Source of the DNA: an uncultured Clostridia bacterium
GTDB lineage: Bacteria > Bacillota > Clostridia > Oscillospirales > QAMX01
Direction of reading: 5' to 3'
Assembly (NCBI GenBank): GCA_944380935.1
Contig: CALWJF010000067.1
Span: forward strand, 1-37,119
Length of the DNA stretch: 37,119 nucleotides
Made by a program: the position numbers and the translations under genes. Below, one piece after another: positions 1 to 7,059 of this stretch; within the stretch, counting starts at the first letter, position 1, and every line of letters starts with the position of its first letter. The notes beneath the pieces were generated by a model that saw only the letters and a list, made by a program, of their open reading frames with translations, made no database searches and was not told the origin of the DNA.

Positions 1-1
1 A

Positions 2-100
2 AATGTTGATTCGGCTACTGCTTATATATCGCTTGCCTCCTTCATATGGGATAAATTTGGACTAAATCAGCATACTCGCCTGAAACAGCGGCATTTCTGA
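2..100 (+). CDS. Unidentified partial reading frame, C-terminal end only
   Basis: A reading frame open from the window edge runs 32 codons to a TGA at 98-100. The peptide contains a patch reading ASFIWDKFGL and ends TRLKQRHF, which looks like ordinary protein rather than random translation. I do not recognise the family. It converges on, and overlaps, the shortened end of spoVAC, so it may be the tail of a gene carried on DNA that replaced the end of spoVAC. It could equally be a chance frame; the upstream part lies outside the window. Confidence 0.2.
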   Translation, partial: NVDSATAYISLASFIWDKFGLNQHTRLKQRHF

Positions 101-450
101 CTTGGGGTTATTATAACACGCTCCTCACTCTTGAATTCCAGAGCCGCGGATACTACCGCATTGGAAAATCCGGTAATTGGTACCAGGGTCCCAGCCCCTC
201 CATATTTTGCCAAATTATCATATACGTTCAATCCGGTCAGCAAAGCGCCAATGAAAATTAGTGTTGCGCTCGTCGCCGCAGCCATATCCATTTCTTTAAG
301 TCCTGCCAGTCCCCAAAGATCATGAATACCCTGTCCAAACGTACAGATTGCACCGCCGATTAAAAAAGCCAGTATTATATTACGCCCCAACGGTGAGGGT
401 GGGGATTTTTTTTTAACATATTCATCATATTTTTGCCGATTGATGGCCAT
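67..450 (-). CDS. spoVAC: Stage V sporulation protein AC, C-terminally truncated
   Basis: SpoVAC is a membrane part of the SpoVA channel that moves dipicolinic acid into the forespore and out again at germination. Typical family features are visible: a basic N-terminus, a first membrane segment with GGAICTFGQG, a second with FIGALLTGLNVYD, then GAGTLVPITGFSNAVVSAALEFKSE. Family members run to about 150 residues and continue with another membrane segment. Here similarity stops after FKSE (around position 123), and 18 unrelated residues follow before a stop. Neither alternative frame downstream restores a SpoVAC-like tail. No spoVAD or spoVAE follows within the window. A good ribosome site (AAGGAGGG, about 458-465) precedes the ATG. 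The gene is probably a broken or orphan copy; an assembly junction at the contig edge would look the same. Confidence 0.75.
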   Translation of the reverse strand: MAINRQKYDEYVKKKSPPSPLGRNIILAFLIGGAICTFGQGIHDLWGLAGLKEMDMAAATSATLIFIGALLTGLNVYDNLAKYGGAGTLVPITGFSNAVVSAALEFKSEERVIITPSQKCRCFRRVC

Positions 451-535
451 TTGAAATCCCTCCTTGTCGAAGATTAGTTTATATGAGCAAATTGAGAATT
501 ATCCAAGGCAAATTTACCCATGCAAAAACTTTTCC

Positions 536-553
536 AACTGGTATATTCCAGTT
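536..553. repeat. Inverted repeat between spoVAC and yaaL
   Basis: AACTGG and CCAGTT flank a TATATT spacer, a perfect 6-6-6 inverted repeat. It lies in the intergenic region between the divergent spoVAC and yaaL genes, about 80 bases upstream of the yaaL start. It could be a regulator binding site, but no family can be assigned, and a repeat this short can occur by chance. Confidence 0.3.
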
Positions 554-633
554 ATTTTCAGGGAAGTATATACATATCTATTCACTGTGGAACATGTACA
601 AGCGCCACAAATCCATTTTTAGGGAGTACGCAC

Positions 634-894
634 ATGTTTAAAAAGAAGAATCGCGCCGATGTTGCGCTGATTGCAGAAATTCAATCCGTCACCGATGCGC
701 TGGCGCGCGCTAATTCCGCTGCTGCACAGTGCAGCGATCCACTGCTGTTTGAATCCACGGTGTATGAAATCAAATATTTGCAGACCCGTTATGCCTATCT
801 GATGAATGTCGCGCGGGAATCCGGCATTTCTGGAAAAGATTACCGTGACACAGCCCGAAAGAACAGAGGTGCAACATGGAAAAGATCCTCCTGA
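634..894 (+). CDS. yaaL: YaaL/DUF2508 family protein
   Basis: This small soluble protein of 86 residues matches the DUF2508 (YaaL) type: a basic start (MFKKKNRAD), a helical middle section and an ESTVYEIKYLQTRYAYLMNVARE stretch, with no membrane segment. Its function is unknown. The call rests partly on its neighbour, because yaaL precedes bofA in Bacillus subtilis and related Firmicutes, where the two follow recR; recR is not present here. I chose ATG 634 because AGGGAG at 621-626 is well spaced before it and the family begins there. An in-frame ATG at 520 would add an unrelated 38-residue extension. The last 19 bases overlap bofA, so translation of the two is probably coupled. Confidence 0.75.
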   Translation: MFKKKNRADVALIAEIQSVTDALARANSAAAQCSDPLLFESTVYEIKYLQTRYAYLMNVARESGISGKDYRDTARKNRGATWKRSS

Positions 895-1136
895 TCGGAA
901 TCGTCCTATTATTTGTTTTTGTCGTTTTTAAACTCTTCTCGCTCCCAATTCGATGGATTTTTAAACTCCTAATAAATACTGCGGCTGGGTTTATCTTTCT
1001 TTTTTTATTTAATTACATAGGTACCTTTATTGGCCTTTCGCTCGGCGTCAATATTCTCAATGCGCTGTTCATCGGTATTTTAGGAATTCCAGGATTGATT
1101 CTACTATTATTGGCAAAGTGGATTTTCCTGTTTTAA
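876..1136 (+). CDS. bofA: Pro-sigma-K processing inhibitor BofA
   Basis: BofA is an integral membrane protein of the forespore outer membrane that holds the SpoIVFB protease inactive until a forespore signal arrives, timing sigma-K activation in the mother cell. The product is 86 residues, the usual size, and almost wholly hydrophobic, with membrane segments near residues 3-20, 31-52 and 62-85. The family hallmark near the end, GVNILNALFIGILGIPG, is clear. It starts inside yaaL (19-base overlap), with GAGGTG-like pairing just upstream. It indicates, with spoVAC, that the organism forms endospores. A strong hairpin follows directly. Confidence 0.88.
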   Translation: MEKILLIGIVLLFVFVVFKLFSLPIRWIFKLLINTAAGFIFLFLFNYIGTFIGLSLGVNILNALFIGILGIPGLILLLLAKWIFLF

Positions 1137-1140
1137 CAAA

Positions 1141-1186
1141 AAAGTCCCCGGACGTAGGAAAAAATCTGATCCTACATCCGGGGCTT
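1141..1186. terminator. Bidirectional terminator between bofA and typA
   Basis: A long GC-rich hairpin (1141-1158 pairing with 1169-1185, one bulged base and one mismatch) sits between the convergent bofA and typA genes. An A-rich run precedes it and CTTTCTAT follows, so it can serve both strands. Confidence 0.85.
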
Positions 1187-1203
1187 TCTATATCTCTCTG
1201 CAA

Positions 1204-3030
1204 TTACCGATTCTTCGACGCAAAACGCGCTTTAGCCCGTAAATTACTATCTAAAATCCGCTTGCGAATCCGCAAATTCAGCGGCGTAACTTCGATCAGC
1301 TCATCATCCGAAATAAACTCGATACAGTTTTCCAGACTCATCTGTCTTGGGGGTGTCAACCGAAGCGCTTCATCCGCATTCGACGAACGGGTATTGGTCG
1401 CATGCTTCTTTTTACACACGTTGACGTTCAAATCTTCATCTTTTGGCGATTCACCCACAACCATACCTTCATAGACCTGCGTACCCGGCCCAATAAACAA
1501 GGTGCCGCGCTCCTGGGCATTATACAAGCCATAGGTGACGGCCTCGCCGGTTTCAAACGCCACCAGCGCACCCGTATTTCGACCGGAAATCTCGCCCTTA
1601 AATGGGACATAGCTTTCAAATACGGAATTCATAATTCCTTCGCCGCGCGTATCTGTAAGCATTTCATTACGATAACCAAACAGCCCGCGAGAAGGTACCA
1701 GAAATTCAATTTTCATCCGGTCGCCCTGCGGCGTCATTTCCACAAGCTCACCCTTGCGCGCAGAAAGCTTACTCATTACACTGCCAACCGCATCCGCAGG
1801 TACGTCGATCACAACACGCTCCATGGGTTCACACAATTTCCCATCAATCTCTTTAAGCATCGCTTTTGGTGCGCCTACCGAAAACTCATAACCTTCCCGG
1901 CGCATCGTCTCAATCAGAATGGACAAATGCATTTCTCCGCGGCCACAGACCCGGAAACTTTCCGTCGTATCCGTATCTGAGACCCGCAGGGAAACGTCTT
2001 TTAAAAGCTCACGTTCCAGACGGGCACGCAGATGGCGTGAAGTAACAAATTTTCCTTCCCGGCCTGCAAATGGACTATCATTTACGGAAAACACCATCTC
2101 CACCGTAGGCTCAGAAATCTTGACAAAGGAAATCGGTTCCGGTGTCTCAACCGCACAAATTGTATCGCCAATGGTGATGTCTGCGATACCGGACAAGCAT
2201 ACAATATCACCCGCCTGTGCCTGCTCTACAGCAGTCCGGTTCAAGCCTTCAATTGTATATAAATTTACCACACGTGCGCGATAAGGCGCATGTCCTTCAT
2301 GGTAATCGCATACGACGACTTCCTGTCCTTTTCGGATTGTACCCCGTTCCACCTTACCAATACAGATGCGGCCGACATAATCGTTATAATCAATGGAAGA
2401 TACCAGCATCTGTAAGGGGCCTTCCGTGTCAACCTCCGGACAGGGAATATGCGAAAGAATCGCATCCAGCAGCGGTTTTAAATTTTCAAATGGACCATTA
2501 GGATCAAGAGATGCCGTCCCATCCCGGCCGGAACAAAACAGCACCGGGCTTTCAATCTGTTCGTCCGTCGCATCCAGGCTGATCAACAGGTCAAGCACTT
2601 CGTCGACGACTTCAAAAATACGTGCATCCGGCCGGTCAATTTTATTGACCACAACAACGACGCGATGACCCATTTCCAGCGCTTTCGACAGTACAAAGCG
2701 CGTCTGCGGCATCGGGCCTTCCGCCGCGTCTACCAGCAACAAAACCCCATCCACCATTTTCAATACACGCTCAACCTCTCCGGAAAAATCGGCGTGGCCG
2801 GGGGTGTCAATCACATTAATCTTAACGCCATTATAACGAATGGACGTATTTTTCGCCAAAATTGTAATTCCGCGTTCCCGTTCCAGATCACCAGAATCCA
2901 TTACGCGATCCTCTACAACCTGATTATCCCGAAAAATACCGCTTTGCTTCAACATTTCGTCTACCAGCGTAGTCTTACCATGATCTACATGCGCAACAAT
3001 TGCAATATTGCGAATATCTGTTCTCTGCAT
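1204..3030 (-). CDS. typA: Ribosome-associated translational GTPase TypA/BipA
   Basis: TypA (BipA) is an EF-G-like GTPase that binds the ribosome and helps 50S assembly and translation under stress or cold. The 608-residue length is typical. The GTPase motifs appear in order: G1 AHVDHGKT (13-20), the switch region [12 protein letters not shown]3 DTPGH, G4 NKID and a SGRDG G5-type loop. These are followed by EF-Tu domain 2, the EF-G-like domains III and V ([28 protein letters not shown]) and the BipA-specific C-terminal domain (NARSSN-like and DEALRLTPP patches). It is monocistronic, with its own promoter and terminator. It could be confused with LepA or EF-G, but the C-terminal domain is specific to TypA. 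Confidence 0.97.
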   Translation of the reverse strand: MQRTDIRNIAIVAHVDHGKTTLVDEMLKQSGIFRDNQVVEDRVMDSGDLERERGITILAKNTSIRYNGVKINVIDTPGHADFSGEVERVLKMVDGVLLLVDAAEGPMPQTRFVLSKALEMGHRVVVVVNKIDRPDARIFEVVDEVLDLLISLDATDEQIESPVLFCSGRDGTASLDPNGPFENLKPLLDAILSHIPCPEVDTEGPLQMLVSSIDYNDYVGRICIGKVERGTIRKGQEVVVCDYHEGHAPYRARVVNLYTIEGLNRTAVEQAQAGDIVCLSGIADITIGDTICAVETPEPISFVKISEPTVEMVFSVNDSPFAGREGKFVTSRHLRARLERELLKDVSLRVSDTDTTESFRVCGRGEMHLSILIETMRREGYEFSVGAPKAMLKEIDGKLCEPMERVVIDVPADAVGSVMSKLSARKGELVEMTPQGDRMKIEFLVPSRGLFGYRNEMLTDTRGEGIMNSVFESYVPFKGEISGRNTGALVAFETGEAVTYGLYNAQERGTLFIGPGTQVYEGMVVGESPKDEDLNVNVCKKKHATNTRSSNADEALRLTPPRQMSLENCIEFISDDELIEVTPLNLRIRKRILDSNLRAKARFASKNR

Positions 3031-3068
3031 TTTAACTGCCCCTGTCCTATATAAATCAACATTTTGAA

Positions 3069-3097
3069 ATTATACAGCAGGATTGCATCCTTGTCTA
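3069..3097 (-). promoter_or_regulatory. Sigma-A-type promoter of typA
   Basis: Read on the minus strand: TAGACA (3097-3092), a 17-base spacer, then TATAAT (3074-3069), about 40 bases before the typA start codon. Confidence 0.75.
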
Positions 3098-3191
3098 CAG
3101 CATTATTGACAAAATCTGAACTCTTTTCCTTTGTTTTGTCTGTTTTACAGGCTTTCCTGCGTCTTTTCCCACTTTCCGTAGGGAAAAGCAA

Positions 3192-3220
3192 TTGAAGCAC
3201 TCCTGCTTTCGTGCTATAAT
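3192..3220 (+). promoter_or_regulatory. Sigma-A-type promoter of the MATE-pdxA2-dtnK operon
   Basis: TTGAAG (3192-3197), a 17-base spacer and a perfect TATAAT (3215-3220). The first gene starts about 95 bases after the expected transcript start, leaving a leader long enough to fold. Confidence 0.8.
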
Positions 3221-3227
3221 GAAAAAA

Positions 3228-3312
3228 ACATGTATAAAGCTGCAATATGCGTCCTTCCCCCACATGTTTTGCAGATGGGGCAGGATGCTAGTGACTGCTA
3301 TAAAAAAGGATG
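3228..3312 (+). promoter_or_regulatory. Structured leader with possible H-type pseudoknot before the MATE gene
   Basis: The leader can form a hairpin of 3249-3262 (GCGTCCTTCCCCCA) with 3276-3288 (TGGGGCAGGATGC). The hairpin loop holds TTGCAG (3269-3274), which is fully complementary to CTGCAA upstream (3240-3245). Together they make an H-type pseudoknot. The palindrome ACATGT also occurs at 3228-3233 and 3262-3267 as a possible alternative pairing. The 5' strand GCGTCC could instead pair with GGATGT at 3307-3312, beside the ribosome site, suggesting a switch. I matched it to no known riboswitch class. This is inference from base pairing by eye. Confidence 0.4.
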
Positions 3313-3321
3313 TAACAAACC

Positions 3322-4695
3322 ATGAAAAACGCTGTACAAGATTTTACCCAGGGGAAAATGTCTGTAAACATAACAAAAATGGCGATTCCAGTCGTCATCG
3401 CTCAGATTGCCAACCTCTTATATAACGTCGTTGACCGGATGTTCATCGGCCGAATGGGAGACGAAGGCGTACTAGCCCTGACTGGGGTAGGGTTGTGCTT
3501 CCCCTTGATTACCATCGTCACTGCCTTTACCAACCTGTGCGGTATCGGCGGCGCGCCACTGTGCTCCATAGCGCGCGGACACGGGGATGAAGATCAGGCG
3601 CGTAGCATTATGGCAAATGCCTGTATTATGCTCACTGCCTTGTCGCTTATCCTCATAGCTGTAGTCTATACTGCGAAACAGCCGCTGCTATATGCCTTTG
3701 GTGCAAGCGACAGCACCTTTCATTATGCCGATGAATATCTGAGCATGTATATGTGCGGAACCGTTTTTTCCATGCTTGGGCTTGGTATGAACGCTTATAT
3801 CAACGCCCAAGGGTTCGGACGTACGGGTATGATCAGTATTCTCATCGGCGCAGCACTGAATATCCTGCTTGATCCGCTTTTCATTTTCGTCCTCGATATG
3901 GGCGTCCGGGGCGCGGCACTGGCAACCATAATTTCGCAGGCGGTTTCTTTTCTTTGGGTTATGTCTTTTCTGTTTATGCGTGCAACCATTCGCTTGTCCC
4001 TTAAAAATATGCGCTTTCATTTTCCACTTGCCCGCCGTATGCTGGCGCTCGGCACTTCCAACTTCATTATGCAGGTTACCAACAGCGCCGTACAAGCCAC
4101 CTGCAATTCCACTCTTTCTCTGTTCGGCGGCGATCTCTATATCGCCGTTATGACGGTCACCCATTCAGTCCGAGAAATTGTAACGCTCCCCTTTGAGCGC
4201 TTCAGCGCAGGCGCCGTTCCCGTGCTAAGTTATAATTATGGCGCAGGATGCTATGCACGTGTACGAGCTGGAATTCGTTTTCTAACGATAGTTAATATTA
4301 TACTTGCATCTTTAACAACCCTGCTTGTCATGCTCTTTCCCTCGTTTGCCATTCGCATCTTCAACTCGAATCCTGAACTTGTATCTTATGGTGTTCCTTG
4401 CCTTCGCATTTATTTCTGCTGTATGTTTATGATGGCATTTCAAAACAGCGGACAGCAAACTTTTGTATCTATGGGCTATTCCCGCCACGCCATCTTTTTT
4501 TCCCTTTTACGTAAAGCAATTCTTGTCGTCCCTCTCACATTGGCGCTGCCGCATATAGGCGGACTTGGTGTTTATGGTGTTTTTCTGGCGGAGCCGATTT
4601 CGGAGGTTATCGGTGGGGCAGCCAGTTATCTTACCATGCGCTGTACTGCATGGAAACACCTGAAAAGCGCCGACACAGTACCTGAAACAACCTGA
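3322..4695 (+). CDS. MATE family efflux transporter
   Basis: This is an integral membrane protein of 457 residues with about twelve hydrophobic segments and the two-fold repeated layout of MATE exporters, which use a Na+ or H+ gradient to expel drugs, toxins or metabolites. Typical patches include the start KMAIPVVIAQIANLLYNVVDRMFIGRMG, then GVGLCFPLITIVTAF and GGAPLCSIARGHGDEDQA, and in the second half SFNY-like SYNYGAG and a QTFVSMGYSRHA segment. A ribosome site AAAAAGGA lies upstream. pdxA2 follows after 18 bases, so the exporter is probably co-transcribed with the four-carbon acid sugar enzymes, an unusual partner for them. The substrate cannot be told from sequence. A structured leader precedes it. 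Confidence 0.93.
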   Translation: MKNAVQDFTQGKMSVNITKMAIPVVIAQIANLLYNVVDRMFIGRMGDEGVLALTGVGLCFPLITIVTAFTNLCGIGGAPLCSIARGHGDEDQARSIMANACIMLTALSLILIAVVYTAKQPLLYAFGASDSTFHYADEYLSMYMCGTVFSMLGLGMNAYINAQGFGRTGMISILIGAALNILLDPLFIFVLDMGVRGAALATIISQAVSFLWVMSFLFMRATIRLSLKNMRFHFPLARRMLALGTSNFIMQVTNSAVQATCNSTLSLFGGDLYIAVMTVTHSVREIVTLPFERFSAGAVPVLSYNYGAGCYARVRAGIRFLTIVNIILASLTTLLVMLFPSFAIRIFNSNPELVSYGVPCLRIYFCCMFMMAFQNSGQQTFVSMGYSRHAIFFSLLRKAILVVPLTLALPHIGGLGVYGVFLAEPISEVIGGAASYLTMRCTAWKHLKSADTVPETT

Positions 4696-4713
4696 AACGG
4701 AGGAAACATCATC

Positions 4714-5748
4714 ATGCGTCCCATCCTTGCCGTCACCATGGGCGATCCTGCGGGGATCGGCCCTGAAATCTGCGTAAAAGCCTATAAAAACGGAAAATTT
4801 CATAATAAGTGCAACGTTTTCGTCATCGGTTCCGCCACAGCGCTTGCCGATGCGCTGCGCTATACCGGCATAGACCTTACGCTGCATGCCTATTCCTCAC
4901 CGGAACAGGCGCAAGGCAGGCCGGATGTGCTTGACTTTATCGACCCGCGTCCGCTGGCAGATGGGGAGTATACGCCCGGGAAAGTCAACCCCGCCTGCGG
5001 CGATGCCGCCTTTCTGTACGTGCGCACCGCTATTGAATACTGCCAGGCCCATCGGGCCGATGCGGTAGCTACCGGACCCTTAAATAAAGAAGCCATGAAT
5101 CTTGCCGGCCATCATTTTGACGGACATACGGAAATTTTTGCCCATTACACCCATACGCATTCTTATACCATGCTGCTTGCCAGCGGCCCGCTGCGCGTCG
5201 TGCATGTTTCCACACATGTCCCGCTTGCACGCGCCTGCGAACTGGTCACCTGCGCGCGCGTTTATGAAACCATCCTGCTTGCCAAACAGGCGCTGGAAAT
5301 GCTGGGGATTCCAAACGGGCGGATCGCCGTCGCGGGCTTAAATCCGCATGCGTCCGACAACGGCTTATTCGGCCAAACCGAAGCGCGTGAGATCGCGCCC
5401 GCCGTTGAACGGGCACGTCAGGATGGACTGAATGTTTTCGGCCCCATCCCTCCGGACAGCGTATTTGTCCGTGCCCTGGGCGGCGACGCGGATATGGTCG
5501 TGGCAATGTATCATGACCAGGGCCATATTCCTCTCAAACTTGCCGGTTTCCATCTGGACCCCGCTACTGGACGCTACAGTCAAATGAGCGGCATTAATAT
5601 GACCATTGGCATCCCGATTTTGCGCACTTCCGTCGACCACGGGACAGCCTTTGACCGGGCCGGACGCAATACTGCTAATGAAGGAAGCCTGCTGGAAGCA
5701 ATTGATGTCGCCTGTACTGCCGTTTTAGCAAGGAGGGCAGATAAATGA
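4714..5748 (+). CDS. pdxA2: PdxA-family 4-phospho-threonate/erythronate dehydrogenase (PdxA2-like)
   Basis: The PdxA fold is clear over 344 residues: MGDPAGIGPEI (9-19), a THVPL histidine near 167, the MYHDQGHIPLK metal-site segment near 265 and DHGTAFD near 308. Classical PdxA makes vitamin B6 from 4-phospho-hydroxythreonine. The PdxA2 subgroup instead oxidises and decarboxylates D-threonate or D-erythronate 4-phosphate to dihydroxyacetone phosphate, partnered by a DUF1537 kinase. Here the next gene is exactly such a kinase, overlapping by 4 bases (ATGA), and no other vitamin B6 gene is nearby, so I infer PdxA2. It has a strong ribosome site, GGAGGA, at 4699-4704. The exact substrate is not decided by sequence reading. 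Confidence 0.85.
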   Translation: MRPILAVTMGDPAGIGPEICVKAYKNGKFHNKCNVFVIGSATALADALRYTGIDLTLHAYSSPEQAQGRPDVLDFIDPRPLADGEYTPGKVNPACGDAAFLYVRTAIEYCQAHRADAVATGPLNKEAMNLAGHHFDGHTEIFAHYTHTHSYTMLLASGPLRVVHVSTHVPLARACELVTCARVYETILLAKQALEMLGIPNGRIAVAGLNPHASDNGLFGQTEAREIAPAVERARQDGLNVFGPIPPDSVFVRALGGDADMVVAMYHDQGHIPLKLAGFHLDPATGRYSQMSGINMTIGIPILRTSVDHGTAFDRAGRNTANEGSLLEAIDVACTAVLARRADK

Positions 5749-6941
5749 CCAAACTGCTTCTGCTCGCCGATGACCTCACCGGCGCGCTGGATACCGGCGT
5801 ATTTTTTCCCGGTGCACAGATCTGCTTGGATCCCGTCCCGATCAACGCCGCACGGGAAAGTAAGTGCCGGCTGTTATGCCTGAACAATCGGCATGCCGCA
5901 GCACAGGACACAGCGGACTGTATCACACGGGCGCTTGCCGAAACCCCCGCGCAAATGGTTTATATGAAAACCGATTCCCTCCTTCGCGGCCACGTTGGCA
6001 CAGCACTTGGCACATTGGCACAAGCACGCGGTCCCGTCTTTTTTGCTCCAGCTTACCCGGCCAACGGGCGTACAACCGTGAATGGTACTGTCTATATCCA
6101 TGGTACACGCCTTTCGGAAACCGCTGCGGCACAAGATCCGCTGGATCCGGTTCGATGCGACGTCATACGGGAACTTCTTGCGCAGGAAAATTCTGTGCAG
6201 ACGCTTTCCATCCGGCCCGGTGATCCCATCCCACAGGATTTTAAAGGTGTCGTCATCTGTGACGCCGCTACTGACACAGATCTTGACGCCGCTGCACGGC
6301 AGGCTTTGGCCCTTGGGTTCTGCAATTTTGCCGGATGCGCCGGTTTTGCACGCGCACTGGCCGCAGCCTTATATGGCCCGCTTCCCGAAATGGAATTGTA
6401 TTTGCACTCCACACGCCTTCTGGTAATCAGCGCAAGCGTGCATCCTGCTACTCTGGAACAGCTGTCTACCGCCCGGGGACTCGGTATTCCCGGCGTGTGG
6501 CTCTACGACGGAGGACATGGACAACAACAGCTTGAGGCAGCAACAGAAAAAACAGTCCGCCTCTTAAAATCCTCGCCCTGCACGATGCTCGCGGTTGCCT
6601 TTAACGATACCCATCGCAGGAAAAACGCCAATTTTTTCCAATCTGCACAGATCTCCGATATGGACACAGCTCAACAGATTACCGCTGAGCTTTCTGCCTG
6701 CGCCAAGCGCGCCCTTTCGCGCATATCTGCCACGCCCTTTGTCATCGGCGGCGATACGTTGCGCGCATTTTGTAACGCTATAGGGCTGGTCTCTATTGCA
6801 CCGCGTTTTTCTCTTGCTCCCGGGATTATCTATTGCACCGCTTTCGACCCACGCGGCCGGGAAAAGGTACTCATTACCAAATCCGGCGGTTTTGGCGATG
6901 CAGCCTGTATTCTGGATCTTGCGGATTCCTTGGCTAAATAG
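5745..6941 (+). CDS. dtnK: Four-carbon acid sugar kinase (DUF1537, DtnK-like)
   Basis: This 398-residue protein has the DUF1537 two-domain layout. The N-terminal sugar-acid-binding half begins LLLADDLTGALDTGVFF and contains KTDSLLRGHVG and FAPAYPANGRTTVNG. The C-terminal ATP-binding half contains VIGGDTLRAFCNAIG, DPRGREKVLITKSGGFGD and a last helix. The family phosphorylates D-threonate, D-erythronate or related four-carbon acids at O4. It overlaps pdxA2 by 4 bases, so the two are translationally coupled and act in sequence to yield dihydroxyacetone phosphate. No isomerase, epimerase or decarboxylase needed for L-threonate routes is nearby, which favours D-threonate/D-erythronate. No terminator is evident on the plus strand before htpG. 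Confidence 0.87.
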   Translation: MTKLLLLADDLTGALDTGVFFPGAQICLDPVPINAARESKCRLLCLNNRHAAAQDTADCITRALAETPAQMVYMKTDSLLRGHVGTALGTLAQARGPVFFAPAYPANGRTTVNGTVYIHGTRLSETAAAQDPLDPVRCDVIRELLAQENSVQTLSIRPGDPIPQDFKGVVICDAATDTDLDAAARQALALGFCNFAGCAGFARALAAALYGPLPEMELYLHSTRLLVISASVHPATLEQLSTARGLGIPGVWLYDGGHGQQQLEAATEKTVRLLKSSPCTMLAVAFNDTHRRKNANFFQSAQISDMDTAQQITAELSACAKRALSRISATPFVIGGDTLRAFCNAIGLVSIAPRFSLAPGIIYCTAFDPRGREKVLITKSGGFGDAACILDLADSLAK

Positions 6942-7017
6942 AAGCTCGTTCTATATGTAAGAATATTGGATGATTCTGTAAAAACAGTTATCTTATCTTT
7001 CCGGATATTTTATAAAC

Positions 7018-7052
7018 AAAAAACGCCCGGCGAAAGGAACCTTTCGCCGGGC
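7018..7052 (-). terminator. Rho-independent terminator of htpG
   Basis: A perfect 13-base-pair stem (7025-7037 with 7040-7052) with a two-base loop. On the minus strand it is followed by GTTTTTTG, just after the htpG stop codon. The plus-strand side lacks a U-run. Confidence 0.93.
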
Positions 7053-7059
7053 ACTGTAT

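Noticed and set aside
520-633. ATG 520 as the start of yaaL
   Set aside because: It adds 38 unrelated residues with no good ribosome site; ATG 634 has AGGGAG upstream.
1402-1980. Plus-strand frame of 192 codons inside typA
   Set aside because: It is antisense to a clearly conserved GTPase gene, has no recognisable domain, and its composition reflects typA codon bias.
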